Positions 1-6,555 of a DNA stretch of 8,862 nt are shown in pieces. Each line of letters begins with the position of its first letter. Within the stretch, counting starts at the first letter, position 1. Origin of the DNA: Actinobacteria bacterium UBA5976 (GTDB taxonomy: Bacteria; Actinomycetota; Actinomycetes; S36-B12; UBA5976); contig DJBM01000126.1 in the NCBI GenBank assembly GCA_002430405.1, forward strand, positions 18,871 to 27,732. Reading direction: 5' to 3'. The notes under the pieces were generated by a model that saw nothing but the letters and a program-made list of their open reading frames with translations, made no database searches and was not told the DNA's origin. Both the position numbers and the translations under genes were made by a program.

Positions 1-530
1 ATACGAAGTTGTGCGTATGGACCGTCTTTAGCAACAAGCTGAACGCTAGTTCCTGCGGAACGCGCAATCTTTGCTCCACCACCTGGGCGAAGTTCAATTG
101 CGTGAATCACGGTACCAACTGGAATGTTGCGAAGTGGCAAGTTGTTACCAGGCTTAATGTCAGCAGCTGGACCAGTTTCAATACGATCGCCTTGCTTAAG
201 TTTGTTTGGCGCAATGATGTAACGCTTCTCGCCATCCGCGTAATGCAAAAGTGCAATCCGAGCAGTGCGGTTTGGATCGTATTCGATGTGTGCAACCTTT
301 GCTGGTACACCATCTTTGTCATTGCGACGGAAATCAATAAGTCGGTAGGCGCGCTTGTGACCGCCACCTTGGTGACGAGCAGTTACGCGGCCAGCGTTGT
401 TACGGCCACCCTTGCTGTGAAGCGGGCGAACCAATGACTTCTCTGGCGTTGAACGTGTGATTTCTACGAAGTCGGCAACACTTGAGCCACGACGGCCCGG
501 AGTAGTCGGCTTGTACTTACGGATTCCCAT
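1..530 (-). CDS. rplB: 50S ribosomal protein L2, partial (N-terminal 176 residues)
   Basis: L2 binds 23S rRNA near the peptidyl transferase centre and is needed for subunit joining. The reading frame opens with ATG at 530 (MGIRKYKPTTPGRR) and stays open to the window edge, so about the last 100 residues are missing compared with the usual 275-280. The missing part includes the C-terminal loop carrying the conserved catalytic-centre histidine. Visible family signatures are SLVRPLHSKGGRNNAGRVT near residues 32-50, the GGGHKRAYRLIDF segment after it, and the OB-fold stretch KVAHIEYDPNRTARIALLHY. A purine-rich AGGGA about 8 nt before the ATG can serve as ribosome binding site. It lies 29 bp after rplW, so it is part of the S10 operon. 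Identity is certain; only the end is unseen. Confidence 0.97.
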   Translation of the reverse strand, partial: MGIRKYKPTTPGRRGSSVADFVEITRSTPEKSLVRPLHSKGGRNNAGRVTARHQGGGHKRAYRLIDFRRNDKDGVPAKVAHIEYDPNRTARIALLHYADGEKRYIIAPNKLKQGDRIETGPAADIKPGNNLPLRNIPVGTVIHAIELRPGGGAKIARSAGTSVQLVAKDGPYAQLR

Positions 531-553
531 TTGAGTTTCCCTGTCCTATTCTT

Positions 554-573
554 GTCCGGTTAAGAAACCGGAC
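554..573 (-). repeat. Hairpin spanning the rplW stop codon
   Basis: A perfect 8-bp inverted repeat (GTCCGGTT / AACCGGAC) with a 4-nt loop. In the transcript the rplW stop codon UAA straddles the end of the loop and the start of the 3' arm, and the hairpin ends 23 nt before the rplB start. No U-tract follows, so it does not look like an intrinsic terminator. It could protect the mRNA, mark a processing site or tune rplB translation; these roles are guesses. Confidence 0.6.
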
Positions 574-862
574 CACCAAAGATGTCGATACGGTCGCCAG
601 CAGCAACAGTTACGATCGCACGCTTGGTATCGGCACGCTTGCCAAGACCCGAACGTGTGCGAACTGTCTTGCCACGACGATTGATAATGTTCACGCCGGT
701 CACCTTAACTTTGAATACTTCCGCAACCGCAATCTTGATTTGGGTCTTGTTAGCATCAGGGCGCACGACGAATGTGTACTTGTTCTCATCGAGCAACTTG
801 TAACTCTTTTCAGAGATAACTGGCGAGATAAGAATGTCGCGTGGGTCTGCGATAGTTGCCAT
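560..862 (-). CDS. rplW: 50S ribosomal protein L23
   Basis: L23 sits at the exit of the peptide tunnel on 23S rRNA domain III and is the docking site for trigger factor and the signal recognition particle. The 100-residue product has the usual length. It shows the family start PRDILISPVISEKSYKLLDENKYTFVV (residues 7-33), then NKTQIKIAVAEVFKVKVTGVN, and the basic loop RRGKTVRTRSGLGKRADTKRAIVTV (about 62-86). It starts with ATG at 862. A GAGG about 8 nt upstream lies inside the end of rplD, and the two genes are only 3 bp apart, so they are probably translationally coupled. It ends DIFGGPVS in a hairpin described separately. Nothing is truncated or unusual. Confidence 0.97.
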   Translation of the reverse strand: MATIADPRDILISPVISEKSYKLLDENKYTFVVRPDANKTQIKIAVAEVFKVKVTGVNIINRRGKTVRTRSGLGKRADTKRAIVTVAAGDRIDIFGGPVS

Positions 863-865
863 GAC

Positions 866-1540
866 TTATGCCTCTACTTCACTTGAGCCAGCGACAGCTT
901 TTGCAGACTTGCCGCGGGCTGGACCAGCTACAAATACTTCAAGTGCTGCCTTTGTAAAGACAACATCATCGGACTTGAGCACGTCGTAGGTGTTTAGTTG
1001 ATCAACAGCAAGTAAGTGAACTGCGTCTACGTTGCGTAGGCTCTTCCAACTTACGAAATCAGTACGATCCACAACTACCAAAATGTTTTTTGCAGTTGAA
1101 ACCGAAGTGATCGCAGCAAGTGCTTGCTTAGTTGATGGGGCGTCGCCTTCAACAACCGAAGAAAGCACGTGAATGTTTCCATTACGCGCACGATCAGAAA
1201 GTGCACCGCGCAGCGCAGCAGCCTTCATTTTCTTGGGAGTGCGCTGATCGTAATCGCGTGGGTGTGGTCCATGAGTGATTCCACCACCGCGGTACTGAGG
1301 TGCACGGATCGAACCCTGACGGGCACGACCAGTTCCCTTTTGCTTGAAAGGCTTCCTGCCTGAACCACTTACTTCGCCGCGACGCTTTGTTGAATGCGTA
1401 CCTTGGCGAGCAGCTGCAAGTTGGGCAACTACTACCTGGTGAAGCAGTGCAATGTTTGTCTGCACGTCAAAGATTTCGGCTGGAAGTTCTACAGTTCCGG
1501 CAGCTTTACCTTCTGGAGTTTTGATTGCTACTGAAGTCAT
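866..1540 (-). CDS. rplD: 50S ribosomal protein L4
   Basis: L4 binds 23S rRNA domain I, and its extended loop lines the polypeptide exit tunnel next to L22. In E. coli it is also the autogenous repressor of the S10 operon; whether that holds here cannot be seen. The 224-residue product carries the hallmark loop TKRRGEVSGSGRKPFKQKGTGRARQGSIRAPQYRGGG (about residues 51-87), which includes the segment where macrolide resistance substitutions arise in other bacteria. It is followed by HGPHPRDYDQRTPKKMKAAALRGALS. The last 20 or so residues are a low-complexity Ala/Lys/Ser tail, slightly extended as in other actinobacteria. The start is ATG at 1540. An AGGGAG 9 nt upstream lies inside the end of rplC, and the intergenic gap is 4 bp, which suggests coupling. 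Confidence 0.97.
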   Translation of the reverse strand: MTSVAIKTPEGKAAGTVELPAEIFDVQTNIALLHQVVVAQLAAARQGTHSTKRRGEVSGSGRKPFKQKGTGRARQGSIRAPQYRGGGITHGPHPRDYDQRTPKKMKAAALRGALSDRARNGNIHVLSSVVEGDAPSTKQALAAITSVSTAKNILVVVDRTDFVSWKSLRNVDAVHLLAVDQLNTYDVLKSDDVVFTKAALEVFVAGPARGKSAKAVAGSSEVEA

Positions 1541-1544
1541 GACG

Positions 1545-2189
1545 TTATGCTCCCTTCGCAGCGGAACGAAGAAGTACTACTGAACCTGCTGGGCCAGGAA
1601 TTGCGCCCTTAACTAGGATCAAACCTTTTTCCATATCAACTGCATGAACTTTTAGGTTCTGGGTTGTTTGGGTTACGCCACCCATGCGCCCTGCCATACG
1701 AACACCTTTGAATACTCGACCCGGTGTCGCGCAAGCGCCAATCGAACCTGGCTTGCGGTGGTTTTTATGTGCACCGTGAGATGAGCTAACGCCATGGAAA
1801 CCGTGGCGCTTCATAACTCCAGCAAAACCTTTACCTTTTGTTACGCCAGTGATATCAATGTTGCTGCCTACTTCAAAAGTGTCAGCTCCCATTTCTTGGC
1901 CAAGTGTGTAAGCAGATGCATCATCGAAGCGAAGTTCAAGAAGATGACGACGCGGTGTCACGCCAGCTTTTGCAAAGTGCCCAAGCATTGGCTGGGTTAC
2001 CTTGCGCGGATCAATTTGTCCGAAAGCAATTTGTACACCGGAGTAGCCGTCGTTTTCAGGAGTGCGAATTTGTGTAACAACACAGGGTCCTGCCTTTACA
2101 ACGGTCACGGGAACAACGCGGTTGTTCTCGTCCCATACCTGAGTCATGCCGAGCTTTTCGCCCAGAATGCCCTTTTTGTTGATAGCCAT
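1545..2189 (-). CDS. rplC: 50S ribosomal protein L3
   Basis: L3 is an early assembly protein of the large subunit; its long central loop reaches the peptidyl transferase centre. The 214-residue product begins MAINKKGILGEKLGMTQVWDENNRVVPVTVV, diagnostic for bacterial L3. It contains the conserved tip region GVTKGKGFAGVMKRHGFHG followed by HGAHKNHRKPGSIGACATPGRVFKGVRMAGRMGG. The position that is a methylated glutamine in E. coli L3 (MAGQMG) is arginine here (MAGRMG), which I recall from other phyla too, so it is not treated as a defect. The ATG at 2189 is preceded by TAGGGA overlapping the rpsJ stop codon, with 13 bp between the genes. Length and ends match the family. Confidence 0.97.
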   Translation of the reverse strand: MAINKKGILGEKLGMTQVWDENNRVVPVTVVKAGPCVVTQIRTPENDGYSGVQIAFGQIDPRKVTQPMLGHFAKAGVTPRRHLLELRFDDASAYTLGQEMGADTFEVGSNIDITGVTKGKGFAGVMKRHGFHGVSSSHGAHKNHRKPGSIGACATPGRVFKGVRMAGRMGGVTQTTQNLKVHAVDMEKGLILVKGAIPGPAGSVVLLRSAAKGA

Positions 2190-2202
2190 GTTGTTCTAAT
2201 CC

Positions 2203-2511
2203 CTACAGCTTGATCTCAATGTCAACACCGGCTGGCAAGTCAAGACGCATAAGCGAATCGACTGTCTTTGGTGTTGGATCGATGATGTCGATAAGTCGTT
2301 TGTGGGTGCGCATCTCGAAGTGCTCGCGCGAGTCTTTGTACTTGTGCGGCGACCGGATGACACAGTAAATGTTCTTCTCAGTTGGCAGCGGCACGGGACC
2401 GGCGACTTTCGCACCAGTAGGTAGAACAACTTCAACAATTTTGCGCGCTGAAGAGTCAATGACCTCGTGATCGTAGGCCTTGAGCCTAATTCGGATCTTT
2501 TGTCCAGCCAT
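2203..2511 (-). CDS. rpsJ: 30S ribosomal protein S10 (NusE)
   Basis: S10 is a small-subunit head protein and, as NusE, a partner of NusB and NusG in antitermination and transcription-translation coupling. I start it at the ATG at 2511, giving 102 residues beginning MAGQKIRIRLKAYDHEVIDSSARKIVE, the expected actinobacterial N-terminus. An upstream in-frame TTG (2547) would add 12 residues not found in the family. Conserved blocks are GPVPLPTEKNIYCVIRSPHKYKDSREHFEMRTHKRLIDI and the terminal TPKTVDSLMRLDLPAGVDIEIKL. An AAAAGGA lies about 12 nt upstream of the ATG, slightly far for a Shine-Dalgarno. It opens the S10 cluster, 128 bp after tuf. I see no convincing promoter in that gap, so read-through from tuf or a promoter inside tuf is likely. 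Residues 30-33 read LPTG where many homologues have a basic residue before TG. Confidence 0.97.
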   Translation of the reverse strand: MAGQKIRIRLKAYDHEVIDSSARKIVEVVLPTGAKVAGPVPLPTEKNIYCVIRSPHKYKDSREHFEMRTHKRLIDIIDPTPKTVDSLMRLDLPAGVDIEIKL

Positions 2512-2574
2512 GTGGCTTGACCATCCTTTTCTTCTAGATACTGCCAATAAGGGGTCTTAATTTTTTTCATTTGG

Positions 2575-2604
2575 TAGCAGGTGGCCCTTTCGGACCACCT
2601 GCTA
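2575..2604 (-). terminator. Strong GAAA-capped hairpin between tuf and rpsJ, no U-tract
   Basis: The arms 2575-2584 and 2595-2604 are a perfect 10-bp inverted repeat. In the minus-strand RNA the inner bases add one U-G wobble and two C-G pairs closing a GAAA tetraloop, giving a 13-bp stem. The wobble becomes a C-A mismatch in a plus-strand RNA, so the structure favours the tuf/rpsJ transcript. It begins 35 nt after the tuf stop. The sequence just 3' in the RNA is A-rich (a run of seven A), not U-rich, so it is not a canonical intrinsic terminator. It may be a U-less or partial terminator, an mRNA 3'-end stabiliser or a processing site. Labelling it terminator is tentative. Confidence 0.55.
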
Positions 2605-2639
2605 ACGCAAACAGATGTCTTGCTAGATCAATTAATTAA

Positions 2640-3833
2640 TTACTTGATGATCTTGGTTACGCGACCGGCGCCGACTGTGCGACCACCTTCGCGGATTGCG
2701 AAACGCAGACCTTCGTCCATAGCGATTGACTGAATTAACGCAATGGTCATTTCAGTGTTATCGCCAGGCATAACCATTTCGGTTCCGCTTGGAAGCGTTA
2801 CTACGCCAGTTACGTCCGTGGTACGGAAGTAGAACTGTGGACGGTAGTTGTCGAAGAATGGTGTGTGACGGCCGCCTTCATCCTTGGAAAGGATGTAAAC
2901 GTTAGCTTCGAAGTCAGTGTGAGGGTTTACTGAACCTGGACGACATACAACTTGTCCACGCTCAATGTCTTCACGCTTTGTTCCACGAAGAAGTAGTCCT
3001 ACGTTTTCGCCAGCGCGACCTTCATCAAGAAGTTTGCGGAACATTTCAACACCAGTGACGGTTGTCTTCTGTACATCTGGACGAATACCTACGATTTCAA
3101 CTTCTTCGTTGACCTTTACGATGCCCTGTTCGATACGACCAGTAACAACGGTTCCACGACCTGTGATTGTGAAAACGTCTTCAACTGGCATAAGGAATGG
3201 CTTTTCGGTATCGCGGGCTGGTGTTGGGATGTAATCATCAACGGCCTGCATTAGGTCAAGAACTGACTGTCCCCACTTAGCATCACCCTGAAGTGCTGGG
3301 AATGCAGCTACGCGAACAACTGGAATGTCATCGCCTGGGAATTCGTAAGCACTTAGAAGTTCACGAACTTCCATTTCTACGAGTTCAATAAGTTCTTCGT
3401 CATCAACCATGTCGCACTTATTAAGGGCAACAACGATTGCAGGAACGCCAACCTGACGAGCAAGTAGTACGTGTTCCTTGGTCTGAGGCATTGGGCCGTC
3501 AGTCGCTGCAACTACAAGAATTGCACCGTCCATCTGTGCCGCGCCAGTGATCATGTTCTTGATGTAGTCCGCGTGGCCCGGGCAGTCAACGTGCGCATAG
3601 TGACGCACTTCTGTCTGGTACTCAACGTGGGCGATCGAAATCGTGATACCGCGTTGACGCTCTTCAGGTGCCTTATCGATCATGTCGAATGGCGTGAATG
3701 GGTTTACATCAGGGAAAGCATCGTGCAGCACCTTAGTGATGGCAGCAGTCAGCGTGGTCTTGCCGTGGTCAATGTGACCGATGGTGCCGATGTTTACGTG
3801 CGGTTTCGTCCGCTCGAACTTCGCCTTTGCCAC
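2640..3833 (-). CDS. tuf: Translation elongation factor EF-Tu
   Basis: EF-Tu is the GTPase that delivers aminoacyl-tRNA to the ribosomal A site. The 397-residue product has the typical actinobacterial length and all three domains. In the G domain, G1 is GHIDHGKT (19-26), switch I is ERQRGIT (58-64), G3 is DCPGH (83-87) with catalytic His87, and G4 is NKCD (138-141). Domain II opens near FLMPVEDVFTITGRGTVVTGR, and domain III holds GGRHTPFFDNYRPQFYFRTTDVTG and ends FAIREGGRTVGAGRVTKIIK. The G5 position, normally Ser-Ala-Leu, reads Ala-Ala-Phe (176-178), which is unusual. Translation starts at GTG (3833), 7 nt after a perfect AGGAGG, the strongest ribosome binding site in the window. It follows fusA by 79 bp across a 12-bp hairpin, and a second in-frame stop (TGA) lies four codons after the TAA. 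Confidence 0.98.
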   Translation of the reverse strand: MAKAKFERTKPHVNIGTIGHIDHGKTTLTAAITKVLHDAFPDVNPFTPFDMIDKAPEERQRGITISIAHVEYQTEVRHYAHVDCPGHADYIKNMITGAAQMDGAILVVAATDGPMPQTKEHVLLARQVGVPAIVVALNKCDMVDDEELIELVEMEVRELLSAYEFPGDDIPVVRVAAFPALQGDAKWGQSVLDLMQAVDDYIPTPARDTEKPFLMPVEDVFTITGRGTVVTGRIEQGIVKVNEEVEIVGIRPDVQKTTVTGVEMFRKLLDEGRAGENVGLLLRGTKREDIERGQVVCRPGSVNPHTDFEANVYILSKDEGGRHTPFFDNYRPQFYFRTTDVTGVVTLPSGTEMVMPGDNTEMTIALIQSIAMDEGLRFAIREGGRTVGAGRVTKIIK

Positions 3834-3840
3834 TTTGGGT

Positions 3841-3846
3841 CCTCCT
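3841..3846 (-). promoter_or_regulatory. Consensus Shine-Dalgarno of tuf
   Basis: AGGAGG on the minus strand lies 7 nt before the GTG start at 3833. It fixes the start codon and suits the very high expression expected of EF-Tu. It is clearly stronger than the weak GAGA in front of fusA in the same operon, which may help raise EF-Tu synthesis over EF-G (inference). Confidence 0.9.
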
Positions 3847-3861
3847 GGATCCTTGTGCTGA

Positions 3862-3888
3862 CTGTTGAGATGACTTTCATCTCAACAG
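3862..3888 (-). repeat. Perfect 12-bp hairpin between fusA and tuf
   Basis: The arms 3862-3873 and 3877-3888 are exact inverted complements around a 3-nt loop (the innermost pair may open to give a 5-nt loop). It lies in the 79-bp gap, beginning 24 nt after the fusA stop codon and ending 15 nt before the AGGAGG of tuf. No U-tract follows. A likely role is protecting or processing the mRNA so that tuf is expressed above fusA, but nothing in the sequence proves this. I found no convincing -10/-35 pair in the gap for a separate tuf promoter. Confidence 0.65.
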
Positions 3889-3912
3889 GTTGGTTTCTTG
3901 GCCTGTGGGCCG

Positions 3913-6033
3913 TTACTCGCCCCGAGCTTTCGAGACAATTTCGCTCTGAACGCTGGCTGGGACTTGGGCGTACTGCGCGAACTCCATGGAGTAGCTAGCA
4001 CGTCCTTGAGTACGACTACGAAGATCTCCCACATAGCCGAACATTTCCGACAACGGAACCAGAGCCTTGACTACGCGTGAGCCAAAACGCTCATCCATAG
4101 CCTGAATCTGTCCGCGCCGAGAATTAAGGTCGCCGATTACATCACCCATGAAGTCTTCTGGGGTGGTGACTTCGACGCTCATTAGTGGTTCAAGAATTAC
4201 TGGGCCGGCGCTGCGAACGCCTTCCTTGAATGCCTGAGTACCAGCAAGTTTGAAAGCAAGTTCGGAAGAGTCAACATCGTGGTACGCGCCATCAAGAAGT
4301 GTGACCTGCACATCAACCATTGGGTAGCCAGCAAGAACGCCATTTTCCATAGCATCTTGGCAACCAGCATCAACGGACGGAATGTATTCGCGTGGGATAC
4401 GTCCACCAGTGACTTTATTGATGAATACGTAACCACCGTTGGCAGTTTCGTCGCCATCAATTGGCTTGTTTGGACCAATTGCAATTTGAACCTTGGCGAA
4501 CTGTCCGGAACCACCAGTTTGCTTCTTGTGGGTGTAATCGATGCGATCTACGTTCTTTGTGATTGTTTCGCGGTAAGCAACCTGTGGCTTACCAACGTTT
4601 GCCTCAACATTGAATTCGCGCTTCATGCGATCTACAAGAATTTCCAAGTGAAGTTCGCCCATTCCGGCAATGATGGTCTGGCCAGTTTCTTCGTCAGTGT
4701 GCACGCGGAAAGTTGGATCTTCATCTGACAAGCGCTGAATCGCAACACCAAGTTTGTCTTGGTCGCTCTTGGTCTTTGGCTCAATGGCAACTTCGATAAC
4801 CGGAGCGGGGAAAGTCATTGATTCAAGAATGATTGGGTTAGCTGGATCGCAAAGTGTTTCGCCAGTTGTGGTGTCCTTAAGACCCATTACTGCAACGATG
4901 TCGCCTGCGCCTACTGATGCAATTTCTTCGCGCTTGTTCGCATGCATTCGGTAAATCTTTCCGATGCGCTCCTTGCGGCCCTTAACTGAGTTGAGAACTT
5001 GGGAACCAGCTTCAAGACGGCCAGAGTAAACGCGGACATAAGTTAGTTTTCCAAGGTGTGGATCAGTTGCAATTTTGAAGGCAAGTCCAGCCAGTGGTTC
5101 GCTGTCACTTGGAGTGCGAAGCATTTCTTCTTCAATCTTGCCTGGCTTGTGACCAGTTACGCCTTCAACATCTAGTGGTGATGGCAAGTAACGAATAACG
5201 GCGTCAAGCATTGGCTGTACACCCTTGTTCTTGAATGCTGTTCCAGTAACGATCGGCACTGCGCCACCTGAAAGAGTTACTCGGCGCACTGCATCATGAA
5301 CATCATCTTCGGTAAGTCCGTCAGGATCTGCGAAAAACTTCTCCATGAAAACTTCATCGTTTTCTGCGATGGTCTCCAGCATCATCTGACGGTATTCATC
5401 AGCTTGATCTTGCAGATCTGCTGGGATTGGCTCAAGTGTGTAATCTTCACCGATTGCCGTTTCGCCGCGCCAAACCATAGCCTGCATGCGAATCAAATCA
5501 ACTAGACCAATAAAGTCGCCTTCAGCGCCAATTGGAAGTTGCAGGATAAGTGGGTTTGCGCCAAGGCGATCCTTGATCATGCCAACACACATGAAGAAGT
5601 CAGCGCCGGTGCGATCAAGTTTGTTTACAAAACAAATGCGCGGAACGCTGTACTTGTTTGCTTGGCGCCATACAGTTTCGGATTGTGGCTCTACTCCTGC
5701 AACACCGTCAAACACTGCTACCGCGCCATCAAGCACGCGAAGTGATCGCTCAACTTCCACTGTGAAGTCAACGTGGCCAGGGGTATCAATGATGTTGATG
5801 GTGTGATCTTTCCAAGTACAGGTGGTTGCAGCTGAGGTGATCGTGATGCCACGCTCTTGCTCTTGTTCCATCCAGTCCATGGTTGCCGCGCCTTCGTGCA
5901 CTTCACCGATCTTGTAGTTAATTCCGGTGTAGAACAAAATGCGCTCAGTGGTTGTGGTTTTGCCCGCGTCAATGTGCGCCATGATCCCGATGTTGCGGGT
6001 CTTAGCGAGGTCTAACGTTGTTTCGGTAGCCAC
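3913..6033 (-). CDS. fusA: Translation elongation factor EF-G
   Basis: EF-G is the GTPase that drives translocation of tRNA and mRNA and acts with RRF in ribosome recycling. The 706-residue product is full length. In the G domain, G1 is AHIDAGKT (19-26), switch I is EQERGITITSAATT (58-71), G3 is DTPGH (83-87), G4 is NKLD (137-140) and G5 is TAF (265-267, usually SAF), with the G' insert between. Domain II begins after about residue 300. Domain III carries GMGELHLEILVDRMKREF, and domain IV carries HKKQTGGSGQFAKV (from 502) and the tip loop AYHDVDSSE (583-591), which reaches the decoding centre. Domain V contains RRGQIQAMDERFGS. The start is GTG at 6033 with only a weak GAGA upstream; this N-terminus (MATETTLDLAKTRNIGIMAHIDAGKT) matches the family. 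It lies 50 bp after rpsG, and that gap shows no hairpin or promoter I can support. Confidence 0.98.
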   Translation of the reverse strand: MATETTLDLAKTRNIGIMAHIDAGKTTTTERILFYTGINYKIGEVHEGAATMDWMEQEQERGITITSAATTCTWKDHTINIIDTPGHVDFTVEVERSLRVLDGAVAVFDGVAGVEPQSETVWRQANKYSVPRICFVNKLDRTGADFFMCVGMIKDRLGANPLILQLPIGAEGDFIGLVDLIRMQAMVWRGETAIGEDYTLEPIPADLQDQADEYRQMMLETIAENDEVFMEKFFADPDGLTEDDVHDAVRRVTLSGGAVPIVTGTAFKNKGVQPMLDAVIRYLPSPLDVEGVTGHKPGKIEEEMLRTPSDSEPLAGLAFKIATDPHLGKLTYVRVYSGRLEAGSQVLNSVKGRKERIGKIYRMHANKREEIASVGAGDIVAVMGLKDTTTGETLCDPANPIILESMTFPAPVIEVAIEPKTKSDQDKLGVAIQRLSDEDPTFRVHTDEETGQTIIAGMGELHLEILVDRMKREFNVEANVGKPQVAYRETITKNVDRIDYTHKKQTGGSGQFAKVQIAIGPNKPIDGDETANGGYVFINKVTGGRIPREYIPSVDAGCQDAMENGVLAGYPMVDVQVTLLDGAYHDVDSSELAFKLAGTQAFKEGVRSAGPVILEPLMSVEVTTPEDFMGDVIGDLNSRRGQIQAMDERFGSRVVKALVPLSEMFGYVGDLRSRTQGRASYSMEFAQYAQVPASVQSEIVSKARGE

Positions 6034-6083
6034 TTACTTATCTCGTCTCTTGTTCTAGTTGCTTAAAATTGAATGTTCTTGGA

Positions 6084-6554
6084 TTACCAGCGGTAATGAG
6101 CGAAGGCCTTGTTGCTTTCAGCCATCTTGTGTGTGTCTTCGCGCTTCTTAACAGCTGCGCCAAGACCATTTGATGCGTCCAGAATTTCGTTCATTAAACG
6201 CTCAGTCATGGTCTTCTCGCGACGGGCACGGGAATAACCAACTAACCAACGAAGTGCAAGTGTGTTAGCGCGACCTGGCTTAACTTCAATCGGCACTTGG
6301 TAGGTAGCGCCACCAACGCGACGGCTACGAACTTCAAGTGTTGGACGAACGTTGTCCAGTGCGCGACGAAGAGTCTGCACTGGATCTGCGCCAGTCTTTT
6401 CAGCGCAACCAGAAAGCGCACCGTAAACGATTGATTCTGCAGTGGACTTCTTGCCGTGCAACAAAATTTTGTTAACAAGCTGAGTAACTACTGGTGACTG
6501 GTAAACCGGGTCAACAATAATTGGACGCTTTGGAGCTGGACCTTTACGTGGCAT
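6084..6554 (-). CDS. rpsG: 30S ribosomal protein S7
   Basis: S7 is a primary 16S rRNA binder that nucleates the head of the small subunit and contacts E-site tRNA. In E. coli it represses the str operon by binding the rpsL-rpsG junction. That site is unlikely to be conserved here because the junction is only 1 bp. The 156-residue product has exactly the common length. It shows MPRKGPAPKRPIIVDPVYQSPVVTQLVNKILLHGKKSTAE at the N-terminus, then RPTLEVRSRRVGGATYQVPIEV and RWLVGYSRARREKTMTERLMNEILDA, ending MAESNKAFAHYRW. The ATG at 6554 is served by AAGGAG 10 nt upstream, inside the last codons of rpsL, so the two genes are very likely translationally coupled. Confidence 0.98.
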   Translation of the reverse strand: MPRKGPAPKRPIIVDPVYQSPVVTQLVNKILLHGKKSTAESIVYGALSGCAEKTGADPVQTLRRALDNVRPTLEVRSRRVGGATYQVPIEVKPGRANTLALRWLVGYSRARREKTMTERLMNEILDASNGLGAAVKKREDTHKMAESNKAFAHYRW

Positions 6555-6555
6555 A

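Noticed and set aside
9..437. A 142-codon plus-strand open frame opposite rplB, and similar frames opposite rplC (1794-2213) and inside fusA.
   Set aside because: All are antisense or out-of-frame to well-conserved genes, with atypical compositions (many Cys, Trp, Asn). They are shadows of real genes.
2512..2547. A TTG start for rpsJ that would add 12 residues.
   Set aside because: The ATG at 2511 gives the family-standard start; the extension is not conserved in S10.
2196..2570. A minus-strand open frame starting MKKIKTPYWQYLEEKDGQ in the tuf-rpsJ gap and running out of frame through rpsJ.
   Set aside because: The first residues look protein-like, but there is no Shine-Dalgarno before its ATG and most of it overlaps rpsJ in another frame. 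S10 identity explains the region.
3471..3998. A 175-codon open frame on the plus strand across tuf, the gap and the fusA end.
   Set aside because: It lies antisense to conserved coding sequence, has no recognisable domain and no ribosome binding site I can support. It is a by-product of tuf and fusA codon use.
6034..6083. Search for a promoter or hairpin in the rpsG-fusA gap.
   Set aside because: No inverted repeat of useful length and no -10/-35 pair was found; the genes are most simply co-transcribed.
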